This document shows, one piece after another, positions 46,037 through 53,564 of a stretch of DNA of 64,000 bases. The translations under genes and the position numbers were made by a program. This DNA comes from Aurantiacibacter odishensis (GTDB lineage Bacteria > Pseudomonadota > Alphaproteobacteria > Sphingomonadales > Sphingomonadaceae): assembly GCF_003605195.1 (NCBI RefSeq), contig NZ_QYOS01000021.1, forward strand, positions 62,001-126,000, in the 5' to 3' direction. The first letter of the stretch is position 1. Each line of letters opens with the position of its first letter. Under the pieces are notes generated by a model that saw only the letters and a program-made list of their open reading frames with translations, was not told where the DNA came from and did not search any database.

Positions 46037-46503
46037 GACCTGATCCGTGCTCCCTTGCGTCCGGTTTTGCGTGCTCGTCTCTCGCGAATGATGAACCATA
46101 GCAGCAGGCCAGCAGGTCCGGCCACGAACGTCAGCAGCAGGACGGGAGCCTGCACCCAGCGCGAGAACTGTTTCTGGTCCGCATCCTTGGCAATCCAGAG
46201 CCCGGCGAACAGGTCCAGCGCGAGGTAGTGGATCCAACCCACCGTCACCCCGCCATCGGACATGAAGATGCCGCGCACGCCCTCAATCGTGGTGAAATTC
46301 GCGCCGCCACCGCCATCCACGGCATTCGCGTCCACGAAGCCGCCCGTCACCAGCACCAGGAGGACCGCGTAAGCAAGGCACAGCAGCCCCACGCCAGCGT
46401 AGAACACCACGCTCTGCAAGAAAGCACCGCGCGGCAGCAGGATCAGCGCGGCCCAGCAGGCCATGGCCCAGAGGTTGGCAAGTCCGAAAAGGCTATCCCA
46501 CAT
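46033..46503 (-). CDS. ABA4-like (DUF4281) membrane protein
   Basis: A protein of about 156 residues with four hydrophobic segments and motifs LFGLANLWAMACWAALILLPRG and GWIHYLALDLFAGLWIAKDA, which fit the ABA4-like family. In plants ABA4 is needed for neoxanthin synthesis; bacterial members have no settled role, though carotenoid-making sphingomonads carry them. I chose the Met at 46503; an in-frame ATG at 46512 is also possible. It overlaps the bile-acid symporter gene upstream and the DUF938 gene downstream. Confidence 0.75.
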   Translation of the reverse strand: MWDSLFGLANLWAMACWAALILLPRGAFLQSVVFYAGVGLLCLAYAVLLVLVTGGFVDANAVDGGGGANFTTIEGVRGIFMSDGGVTVGWIHYLALDLFAGLWIAKDADQKQFSRWVQAPVLLLTFVAGPAGLLLWFIIRERRARKTGRKGARIRS

Positions 46504-47479
46504 CGTTTTCACTCCTGGCTTGCCGCGCCCAGATACCGGCGAGGAATGAGCCTATCACCACATGATAGACCGATGAAATGGCCGATGGCACAGGCGCGAG
46601 CGCCGCCTGCATCGGATTGGAAAACTGGCTGACGAAGCTGGGGGCAGAAGCCAGACTGGCCCCCAAGCCTGAATTCTGCATCCCCACCTCGATGCTGAGC
46701 GTGCGGCATTCGGGCGCGGCAAACCCCAGTAGCCGTGGTAGCAGGTAGCCGAGCGTGAAGCCTACGACATGCAAGGCGAAGACGGCCAGCAGCAGCACGC
46801 CGAAATGCGCCTCGATCAGCGATTTCGATACGCCGACAATGCCACCCACGATCAGCACCACGACGACGACGGAAACCAGCGGCGAGACCTTTGCCACCTT
46901 CCGCGTGATGACGGGCAGCAATCGCCGCATGGCCACGCCCAGCACGACCGGCACGAGCACGATCGCCACCATCTGCTGGAACAGCGCCCAGCGGTCGATG
47001 GCGATGAAGACACCGCCCAGCCAGCCTGTCAGCAGCGGCGTCATCACGATGGCCACCAGTGTGGAAGCCATGGTCATCGTCACCGATAGCGCGAGATTCG
47101 CCCGCGCCAGGTAAGCAACGACGTTGCTGGCCGTGCCGCCGGGGCAGCAGGAGACGAGGATCAGGCCCACGGCTAGGCCCGTCTCCAGCCCGCTCATCAG
47201 CGCCAGCGAAACGCCCGCCAGCGGCATGACCGTGAATTGCAGCACCACGCCTGCGGCAACGCCTCTCGGCATTTTCAGGACGCGGGCGAAGTCTTCCACA
47301 GTCAGCGTCAGGCCCATGCCCAGCATGATGATGCCGAGCAGCACGCTGATCAGAGACTGCCCCGCCACCTGCGTGGTGGTGATCCATGTGAAGTGCGCAG
47401 GGACGATCCATGCCCAGCCAACGCCGAGCACGGTCCAGACGGCAAACAGCGCCGTGGCGCGCTCGACAATCCGTTGCAT
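46493..47479 (-). CDS. Bile acid:sodium symporter (BASS) family transporter
   Basis: A 328-residue protein with nine to ten hydrophobic helices and the family motifs VSCCPGGTASNVVAYLA and ECRTLSIEVGMQNSGLGASLA, which form the sodium and substrate site in BASS transporters. Bacterial members carry organic anions such as pantoate or 2-oxoacids; the substrate here is unknown. It is the first gene of a three-gene overlapping unit with the ABA4-like and DUF938 genes. Confidence 0.87.
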   Translation of the reverse strand: MQRIVERATALFAVWTVLGVGWAWIVPAHFTWITTTQVAGQSLISVLLGIIMLGMGLTLTVEDFARVLKMPRGVAAGVVLQFTVMPLAGVSLALMSGLETGLAVGLILVSCCPGGTASNVVAYLARANLALSVTMTMASTLVAIVMTPLLTGWLGGVFIAIDRWALFQQMVAIVLVPVVLGVAMRRLLPVITRKVAKVSPLVSVVVVVLIVGGIVGVSKSLIEAHFGVLLLAVFALHVVGFTLGYLLPRLLGFAAPECRTLSIEVGMQNSGLGASLASAPSFVSQFSNPMQAALAPVPSAISSVYHVVIGSFLAGIWARQARSENDVG

Positions 47480-47499
47480 CCCCCTCCCCCCGTTGTGCT

Positions 47500-48213
47500 T
47501 TAGCCCGACTGTGTTGCGACCTTTTCTGCCAGCGTGCGCCTGAAGTCCCGGATCAGCCGCATTATCGAATCGTGCTCGTGCACGAACTGCCCGCCAGCCT
47601 TCTGCATCGCGCAGGCGAGAGCCGCATCGGCCACGTCTATTGCCTTGATCGAGCGATACTTCGCCTTGGAGCCTTGCAGGAAAAGGTCGCCCAGCGGCGC
47701 GGCGACTTGCCCGAGCTTTTCCAGCGGGCGCAGGTCATTCTGCCTTTGTCCGCGCAGCAGGCTTGGGCGAAGGATATCCAGCCGTCGCAGTTTCAAGGCA
47801 CGCAGATCCTTTTCCGCCTCGCCTTTCACCTTCAGGTAGGCGTTGCGGGAGAAGGGATCGGCACCCACGGACGAAACCTGCACGAAGTTCTTCACGCCCG
47901 CCGCCTTGGCCGCCTTGCCCACTTCCAGCACGAGATCGTGATCGACCTCGCGAAATGCCTCGTCGCTTCCCGCCTTCTTGCGCGTCGTGCCGAGCGCACT
48001 GATGATGGCGTCGGGCTCCAGCTGGGTGATGATCCCCGGCCATTCGTCGCTTTTCGCCAGCACCAGTTCCATGCGTACGCCGGGCGGGAATGGAATCTCG
48101 CGCCGCGCCAGCCCTTGCAGGCTGATACCGCCTATATCGGGAGAGCGCGCGATGATGGTGCGGCCGATCAGGCCGGTCGCTCCCACCAGCAGGATGCGCC
48201 GCGGGTCAGACAT
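47500..48213 (-). CDS. NAD(P)-binding oxidoreductase (HTATIP2-like)
   Basis: A 237-residue Rossmann-fold protein with ILLVGATGLIGRTII at residues 7-21 and VQVSSVGADPFSRNAYLKVKGEAEKDL, a pattern shared with HTATIP2/atypical SDR proteins. The SxxG...YLKVKGE segment supplies the expected Tyr and Lys. The substrate is unknown. The start at 48213 overlaps the end of the dGTPase gene by 8 bp, so the two are probably coupled. Confidence 0.8.
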   Translation of the reverse strand: MSDPRRILLVGATGLIGRTIIARSPDIGGISLQGLARREIPFPPGVRMELVLAKSDEWPGIITQLEPDAIISALGTTRKKAGSDEAFREVDHDLVLEVGKAAKAAGVKNFVQVSSVGADPFSRNAYLKVKGEAEKDLRALKLRRLDILRPSLLRGQRQNDLRPLEKLGQVAAPLGDLFLQGSKAKYRSIKAIDVADAALACAMQKAGGQFVHEHDSIMRLIRDFRRTLAEKVATQSG

Positions 48214-49366
48214 TGGATAACCCTTCCGGCCGCTCGCCATAGACGCGCGAATATTGGTTCATGGCAAAGCGATCCGTCATACCGGCGATGAAATCGGCAA
48301 TGTGTCGCGCCCGCTCCGGCTGCGCGTCGGGCAGCGTCTCGCTCCAGCCGGAATTCATCAGCGCCGGCTCCTGATCGTAGGCGACGTAGAGCTTGGCGAT
48401 GACGCTGCGGGCGGCCTGCGCGGCGCGCTTCTGCGCCTCATGGTGATAGAGATTAGCGTACATGAAAGTCTTCAGCGTGCGTTCCTGCTTCGCCATGTCG
48501 GGCGAGAAGGTGGCGAGCGCGCATCCCGCGCCGCGCACCTGCTCGATGCTGTCGATACCTTTCAGGTTGGCCCGCGTCGTTTCCAGCAGATCGTTCACCA
48601 TCACTCCAATCTGCGACCGCACCATTTCGCGCAATTGCTCATCGCGGCGGGCATTGGGGAAGCGTTTTTCGACATCGCGCCACAGGTCGGCGATGAAATC
48701 CAGTTCCAGCAACTGGTCGAGTTCCAGAAACCCAGCGCGCAGGCCATCGTCGATGTCGTGATTGTCGTAGGCAATGTCGTCCGCCAGCGCCGCAACCTGC
48801 CCTTCCAGAGAGGACCATTGCGACAGTTCCAGCGGGAAAGCCGCGTTCAGTTCCGTCAGCGCCCAGCCCGGCTGCGCGACCGGGCCGTTGTGCTTGGCCA
48901 GCCCCTCCAGCGTTTCCCATGTCAGGTTGAGGCCGGGACAATCGCAGTAAGGCGCGTCCAGTCGCATGACGGTGCGCAGGGCGTGCTCGTTGTGATCGAA
49001 CCCGCCGTGTCTTTGCAGGGCTTCATCCAGCGCGTTCTCGCCCGGATGGCCGAAGGGTGGGTGGCCGAGATCGTGGCTGAGGCACAGGGCCTCGGTCAGG
49101 TCCTCGTCCAGCCCCAGCGCGCGGGCAATCACCCGGCCAATCTGCGCCACTTCCAGGCTGTGCGTCAGGCGAACGCGATAATGGTCCCCATCGGGCGCGA
49201 CGAAGACCTGCGTCTTGCCCGCCAGGCGGCGGAAGGCGATGGAATGGATGATCCTGTCCCGGTCGCGCTGGAACGCGCTGCGCGGCCCACGTGCACCGTG
49301 GCCCGGCTGGTCGAATTCGCGCCCGCGCGTCTTTGCGGGATCGGCGGCGTAGGGCGCGCGGGACAT
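48206..49366 (-). CDS. dgt: Deoxyguanosinetriphosphate triphosphohydrolase-like protein
   Basis: A 386-residue HD-domain dNTPase that splits dNTPs to nucleoside and triphosphate, controlling dNTP pools. Motifs are RDRIIHSIAFRRLAGKTQVF, the metal-binding HD (LSHDLGHPPFGHPGENALDE) and DDIAYDNHDIDDG. This is the shorter class common in alphaproteobacteria. I chose the ATG at 49366 (MSRAPYAAD); a start at 49381 would add five residues. It is followed by the NAD(P)-binding gene with an 8-bp overlap. Confidence 0.9.
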   Translation of the reverse strand: MSRAPYAADPAKTRGREFDQPGHGARGPRSAFQRDRDRIIHSIAFRRLAGKTQVFVAPDGDHYRVRLTHSLEVAQIGRVIARALGLDEDLTEALCLSHDLGHPPFGHPGENALDEALQRHGGFDHNEHALRTVMRLDAPYCDCPGLNLTWETLEGLAKHNGPVAQPGWALTELNAAFPLELSQWSSLEGQVAALADDIAYDNHDIDDGLRAGFLELDQLLELDFIADLWRDVEKRFPNARRDEQLREMVRSQIGVMVNDLLETTRANLKGIDSIEQVRGAGCALATFSPDMAKQERTLKTFMYANLYHHEAQKRAAQAARSVIAKLYVAYDQEPALMNSGWSETLPDAQPERARHIADFIAGMTDRFAMNQYSRVYGERPEGLSNV

Positions 49367-49457
49367 GGCTAGTGGCGACATGGCTGCTGGCTAGGTGAGC
49401 GCAGGCAGGCAGGCAACGGGAACAGCGCGGGAACGCCGCGAAATAGCGGCTGTTCGT

Positions 49458-49490
49458 CGCCGATTATCCGCCGATTATTCGCCGATGATC
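49458..49490. repeat. Three tandem copies of an 11-bp unit across the racemase stop codon
   Basis: CGCCGATTATC (49458-49468), CGCCGATTATT (49469-49479) and CGCCGATGATC (49480-49490) are adjacent near-identical units. The racemase stop codon lies at 49475-49477, inside the middle unit. Gain or loss of one unit would change the C-terminal residues of the protein. Confidence 0.75.
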
Positions 49491-50167
49491 CACCGGGCCG
49501 CCGCATCGGCGTGGATGCCCGTGCAATCGTAGATCGGCAGGATGTTGGCATCCACGTCCACCACAAGCTGCAATTCGGTGCAGGCGAGGATCACCGCCTG
49601 CGCGCCATCCTTCTGCAGGTTGGTGAACATGGAGCGCAGGGAACGCTGCGCATCACGCGTCGCACGCCCCACCATCAATTCTTCGTAGATGATGCGGTCC
49701 AGTTCCTCGACGTAGTTCATGTCCGGGGGCAGCAGGTCGACGCCGTGCGATACCAGGCGGCGGCGATAGAAGCTTTCAGTCATCACGTTGCGCGTGCCGA
49801 TCAGGGCCGCGCGCTCGATGCCGTCGGCCTTCATCTTCTCGCCCACGCATTCGGCGATGTGCAGGATCGGGGTGGAGACGCGCGCTTCCACGTCACGGTA
49901 GACCTTGTGCATGGAATTCGCGCCGATCACGATCATTTCGGCACCCGCGTCGGACAGGCGCTGCGCACTCTCGGCGATCACGTCGGTGGCGTGCTCCCAG
50001 TCTTCCTTGCTCTGCGCCCGGTAGACGCGCGCAAAATCCAGGCTTTCGATCAGCATCGGTGCAGACGAGGTCGCACCCACCTGCCGCTGCACGAAGCGGT
50101 TGATGCGTTCGTAGTAGGTGCGGGTCGAAACCCAGCTCATGCCGCCGATCAGGCCAAGTTTGCGCAA
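49475..50167 (-). CDS. Aspartate/glutamate racemase family protein
   Basis: A 230-residue racemase of the YgeA type. The start is a TTG at 50167, giving MRKLGLIGGMSWVSTRTYY, the standard N-terminus; no ATG or GTG fits. The second catalytic region keeps its Cys (VILACTELQLVVD). At the first, where YgeA has Thr in CTNTMHK, this protein has Ala (GANSMHK), so two-base racemisation may be altered, although similar GAN-type sequences occur in the wider family. It might make D-Asp or D-Glu. A possible EcfG promoter lies 77 bp upstream and an 11-bp tandem repeat spans the stop. Confidence 0.8.
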   Translation of the reverse strand: MRKLGLIGGMSWVSTRTYYERINRFVQRQVGATSSAPMLIESLDFARVYRAQSKEDWEHATDVIAESAQRLSDAGAEMIVIGANSMHKVYRDVEARVSTPILHIAECVGEKMKADGIERAALIGTRNVMTESFYRRRLVSHGVDLLPPDMNYVEELDRIIYEELMVGRATRDAQRSLRSMFTNLQKDGAQAVILACTELQLVVDVDANILPIYDCTGIHADAAARWIIGE

Positions 50168-50243
50168 GGTCAGGATGCCCCCGTCTGGTGTTTGGTCAGG
50201 TATGTGATTTCGTCTGGCCGGATTGGCCTGCGCCAATGTTCCG

Positions 50244-50269
50244 AACGTGCCATCGGCTTGACTTGTTCC
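50244..50269 (-). promoter_or_regulatory. EcfG-type promoter match (GGAAC-N17-CGTT) upstream of the racemase
   Basis: On the minus strand GGAAC (50269-50265) and CGTT (50247-50244) are 17 bases apart, within the spacing accepted for EcfG promoters. It lies 77 bp before the racemase TTG start, in the 106-bp gap after pntB. No other supporting signal is present. Confidence 0.35.
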
Positions 50270-50273
50270 AGCC

Positions 50274-51725
50274 TCAGTCCAGCGCCTTGACGATTTCCTC
50301 GACCATCTTCTTGGCATCGGACAACAGCATCATGGTCTGGTCCATGTAGAACACGTCGTTGTCGACGCCTGCATAGCCAACGCCCCCCATCGAGCGCTTG
50401 ATGAAGAACACCTGCTTGGCCTTGTCCACGTCGAACACGGGCATGCCGTAAATGGGGCTGGACTTGTCAGTCTTGGCCGCCGGGTTCACCACGTCGTTCG
50501 CGCCGATGATGAAGGCAACGTCGGCCTGTGCAAATTCGGAATTGATGTCTTCCAGTTCGAACACCTTGTCGTATTCGACCGAGGCCTCCGCCAGCAGCAC
50601 GTTCATGTGCCCCGGCATGCGGCCTGCGACCGGGTGGATGGCGTATTTCACTTCCACGCCGCGCTCTTCCAGCAGGTCCGCCATTTCGCGAAGGGCGTGC
50701 TGCGCCTGAGCAACGGCCATGCCGTAGCCGGGGATGATGATGACCTTCTCGGCCTGCTCCAGCATGTAGGCCGCATCCGCCGCGCTGCCCTGCTTGTAGG
50801 GGCGCTGCTCGCGCGGTTCGCCGCTGCCGCCGCCGCTGTCGTCCGCGCCGAAGCCGCCCGCGATCACGCTGATGAAGCTGCGGTTCATGGCGCGGCACAT
50901 GATGTAGCTGAGGATCGCGCCCGAGGAGCCGACCAGCGCGCCGGTGATGATCATGGCGGTGTTGCCCAGCGTGAAGCCCATCGCCGCTGCGGCCCATCCG
51001 GAATAGGAGTTCAGCATCGAGACCACGACCGGCATGTCCGCCCCGCCGATGGGAATGATCAGCAGGAAGCCGATCAGGAACGCGAGCACCGTTACCGCCA
51101 CGATCAGCGGCAGGGTGTCGGCAGGCCCGGCGAGGGCAAACAGCGCGGTCAGCACGATGATCGCGCCCAGCACGCCCAAGTTGATAACATGGCGACCGGG
51201 CAGCAGGATCGGCGATCCGCTCATCTTGCCCGAAAGCTTGGCAAAGGCGATCACGGAGCCGGAGAAGGTGATGGCACCGATGGCAATGCCGAGGCCCATC
51301 TCCACCTTGCTGACGGCGGAGATGCCGTCCCCCACCAGCAATCCGAACGCGCCGGGGTTGAGGTAGGCCGCCCACCCCACAAGCACGGCGGCAAGGCCCA
51401 CCAGCGAGTGGAAGCCCGCCACCAGTTCGGGCATGGCTGTCATGGCGATCTTGCGGGCGATGGTGACGCCGATGATGCCGCCCAGGAAGATGGCGATGCC
51501 GATCTCCACGATGTTGGCGATGTCGTGCGTCACCAGCGTGGTAATGACGGCGATGGCCATGCCGATCATGCCGTTGCGATTACCTGCACGGCTGGTCGCC
51601 GGGCTGGAAAGCCCGCGAAGGGCGAGGATGAAGAACACGCCGGCAACGAGGTAGGCGAGCGCCACCCAAGGATTTACCGGACCGTGCGCGCCAACATCGG
51701 CGGCAGGAGCGAGGAAGGACAACAT
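50274..51725 (-). CDS. pntB: NAD(P) transhydrogenase subunit beta
   Basis: A 483-residue subunit with nine transmembrane helices and a C-terminal NADP(H)-binding domain (IIPGYGMAVAQAQHAL, HPVAGRMPGHMNVLLAEA, GANDVVNP). With the alpha parts it couples proton flow to hydride transfer from NADH to NADP+. I chose the ATG at 51725 because AAGGA lies 9 bases upstream; a GTG at 51731 overlapping the pntAb stop is the alternative. It is the last gene of the pnt operon. Confidence 0.95.
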   Translation of the reverse strand: MLSFLAPAADVGAHGPVNPWVALAYLVAGVFFILALRGLSSPATSRAGNRNGMIGMAIAVITTLVTHDIANIVEIGIAIFLGGIIGVTIARKIAMTAMPELVAGFHSLVGLAAVLVGWAAYLNPGAFGLLVGDGISAVSKVEMGLGIAIGAITFSGSVIAFAKLSGKMSGSPILLPGRHVINLGVLGAIIVLTALFALAGPADTLPLIVAVTVLAFLIGFLLIIPIGGADMPVVVSMLNSYSGWAAAAMGFTLGNTAMIITGALVGSSGAILSYIMCRAMNRSFISVIAGGFGADDSGGGSGEPREQRPYKQGSAADAAYMLEQAEKVIIIPGYGMAVAQAQHALREMADLLEERGVEVKYAIHPVAGRMPGHMNVLLAEASVEYDKVFELEDINSEFAQADVAFIIGANDVVNPAAKTDKSSPIYGMPVFDVDKAKQVFFIKRSMGGVGYAGVDNDVFYMDQTMMLLSDAKKMVEEIVKALD

Positions 51726-51727
51726 GC

Positions 51728-52009
51728 TCACTTATCCTTCTTCTTGTACATCGCGAGCATCCGCTCGGTAACGGCAAAGCCGCCGAAGATGTTGACGCTG
51801 GCGAGCACCACAGCTGCCAGCCCCAGCCACTTAGCAACATCGCTGCCTGCCTCCGCCGAGGCGATCAGGCCGCCCACGATGATCACCGAGGAAATCGCAT
51901 TGGTCACCGCCATCAGCGGCGTGTGCAGCGCGGGCGTGACCGACCAGACCACGTAGTAGCCGACGAAGCACGCCAGCACGAAGATCGAGAGGATTGATAT
52001 GAAGTCCAT
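51728..52009 (-). CDS. pntAb: NAD(P) transhydrogenase subunit alpha part 2
   Basis: A 93-residue membrane protein with three hydrophobic helices and the conserved FVGYYVVWSVTPALHTPLMAVTNAISS and SVNIFGGFAVTERMLAMYKKK blocks. In the split form of transhydrogenase it corresponds to helices TM2-TM4 of E. coli PntA. It starts 2 bp after the stop of a 36-codon gene and is followed directly by pntB. Confidence 0.95.
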   Translation of the reverse strand: MDFISILSIFVLACFVGYYVVWSVTPALHTPLMAVTNAISSVIIVGGLIASAEAGSDVAKWLGLAAVVLASVNIFGGFAVTERMLAMYKKKDK

Positions 52010-52011
52010 TG

Positions 52012-52122
52012 TCAGGCGCCCCCTTCCGCGCTCTCGGTCGTCGTCATCCAGCGCCCCAGGTTCTGGCCGCCGATATAGGCGATGATCGCGACCAGGATGA
52101 GCACGATGACGAAGATCACCAT
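52012..52122 (-). CDS. 36-residue single-helix membrane microprotein in the pnt operon
   Basis: This small gene lies between pntAa (14-bp gap) and pntAb (2-bp gap) on the same strand. It has an ATG, a GAAGGG ribosome binding site about 4 bases upstream, and a single stop. The product begins with about 17 hydrophobic residues (MVIFVIVLILVAIIAYIGG) followed by a short polar tail (QNLGRWMTTTESAEGGA). In E. coli PntA a helix called TM1 precedes TM2-TM4; split enzymes such as that of Thermus lack it. This protein could supply such a helix or act as an assembly factor. That role is inference. Confidence 0.65.
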   Translation of the reverse strand: MVIFVIVLILVAIIAYIGGQNLGRWMTTTESAEGGA

Positions 52123-52136
52123 GATACCCTTCCCCT

Positions 52137-53255
52137 TCACGAAGCCGCCTGTAGACGCGGGTTCACCACTTCGCCGGCGCGTGTGAGCCTGATGGCATCG
52201 CCGATTTCTTCGTCAAGCACCGGCTTGCCCGCGTCCTCGTCCCAGAAGGCGTTGAGGAAGTTGAACAGGTTGCGGCTGAACAGCGCGCTGGCATCGGCGG
52301 GAAGGTGGGCGGGTGTGTTGGAGAAACCCATGATAGTCACGCCGTGCTTCTCGACCAGCTGATCGGGCACGGAGCCTTCCACGTTGCCACCCTGCGCCAC
52401 GGCGAGATCGAAGATGACGCTGCCCTGCTTCATGCTGGCGATCTGCGCGTCGGAAACGAGGCGCGGCGCGGCGCGTCCGGGAATCAGCGCGGTGGTGATG
52501 ACGATATCCTGCTTCGCGATGTGGTTCGTCACCAGTTCGGCCTGCGCGGCTTTCTGCTCATCAGTCAGTTCGGCGGCGTAACCGCCCTCGCCAGAGGCTT
52601 CGAGCCCCTCGGCGAATACCGGCTTACCGCCGAGGCTCTTGATCTGCTCGGCCGTTTCAGGGCGCACATCGGTGGCGGAGACCTGCGCGCCCAGACGCTT
52701 CGCCGTGGCGATGGCTTGCAAGCCCGCAACGCCGACGCCCATCACGAAGACCTTGGCTGCCGAAATCGTGCCTGCCGCCGTCATCATCATCGGGAAGGCG
52801 CGGCCATACTGGTCCGCCGCCGCGATCACGGCCTTGTATCCGGCAAGGTTGGACTGGCTGGAGAGCACGTCCATCGACTGCGCGCGGGTGATGCGCGGCA
52901 TGAATTCCAGCGACAGCGCCTCCAGCCCAGCCTTGGCATAGGCTTCCACGCGTTCACGCTGGCCGAAGGGGTCGAACGTGGCGGCAACCCACGCGCCCGG
53001 CTTCGCGCCGGACAATGCGGCAACGTCGGGCGCCTGCACGCCCATCACCATGTCGGCACCTGTCACCACCTTGGCCGCCGGGCCCACCTCGGCACCGGCC
53101 TCGGCATAGGCGGCGTCGGGGATGGCAGCGGCCTCGCCAGCGCCCTCTTCCACCGCAAGGCTCGCGCCCAGGGCAGCAAGCTTCTTGACCGTTTCGGGCG
53201 TGGCAGCGACGCGGGTCTCGCCCGCAGCGCGCTCTTTCAGGACCGCAATTTTCAT
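52137..53255 (-). CDS. pntAa: NAD(P) transhydrogenase subunit alpha part 1
   Basis: A 372-residue soluble NAD(H)-binding subunit related to alanine dehydrogenase. It starts MKIAVLKERAAGETRVAATP and carries RITRAQSMDVLSSQSNLAGYKAV, the Rossmann motif (KVFVMGVGVAGLQAIATAKRLGA) and ITTALIPGRAAPRLV. It lacks transmembrane helices, as expected for the split form. It lies 17 bp after a 40-codon gene and starts the transhydrogenase genes proper. Confidence 0.95.
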   Translation of the reverse strand: MKIAVLKERAAGETRVAATPETVKKLAALGASLAVEEGAGEAAAIPDAAYAEAGAEVGPAAKVVTGADMVMGVQAPDVAALSGAKPGAWVAATFDPFGQRERVEAYAKAGLEALSLEFMPRITRAQSMDVLSSQSNLAGYKAVIAAADQYGRAFPMMMTAAGTISAAKVFVMGVGVAGLQAIATAKRLGAQVSATDVRPETAEQIKSLGGKPVFAEGLEASGEGGYAAELTDEQKAAQAELVTNHIAKQDIVITTALIPGRAAPRLVSDAQIASMKQGSVIFDLAVAQGGNVEGSVPDQLVEKHGVTIMGFSNTPAHLPADASALFSRNLFNFLNAFWDEDAGKPVLDEEIGDAIRLTRAGEVVNPRLQAAS

Positions 53256-53272
53256 CCCCCCCATGCGGCGCC

Positions 53273-53395
53273 TCAGGCGATCAGGATGATGACGAATAGT
53301 GCGATGACGCTGATCAGCGGCACCGACCACTTGAGGGTGCCGATAAAGCTCTCGTAAGTGCCCTTCGCCGCCTTCATGTCGTGCGGGTTGCTCAT
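53273..53395 (-). CDS. aa3-type cytochrome c oxidase subunit IV-like small protein
   Basis: A 40-residue protein with a polar N-terminus (MSNPHDMKAAKGTYESFIG) and one transmembrane helix (LISVIALFVIILIA). It matches the bacterial aa3-type cytochrome oxidase subunit IV family, in which a short polar N-terminus with YESFI precedes a single helix. No oxidase genes are nearby: it heads the pnt operon, 17 bp before pntAa. Its true partner may therefore be transhydrogenase or oxidase; sequence alone does not decide. Confidence 0.75.
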   Translation of the reverse strand: MSNPHDMKAAKGTYESFIGTLKWSVPLISVIALFVIILIA

Positions 53396-53564
53396 GGTAT
53401 GTCTTCCCTTTGGGGTTTGAACTGTTGCCCGATGTCCTATCGCTGCTTTCCTGTCTGCTCAAGTGCACAAAAGCGAAAGAACTGCCTTAATCGGCTCTTT
53501 ACCCCCTGCTGCTAGGCCACGGGTTCGACTTCCCGCAAACGGCGGGCCAAGAGGATGGACGCGC

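Noticed and set aside
49430-49454. GGAAC-N17-GTT on the plus strand between dgt and the racemase gene
   Set aside because: No plus-strand gene follows it, and the last element lacks the C of CGTT.
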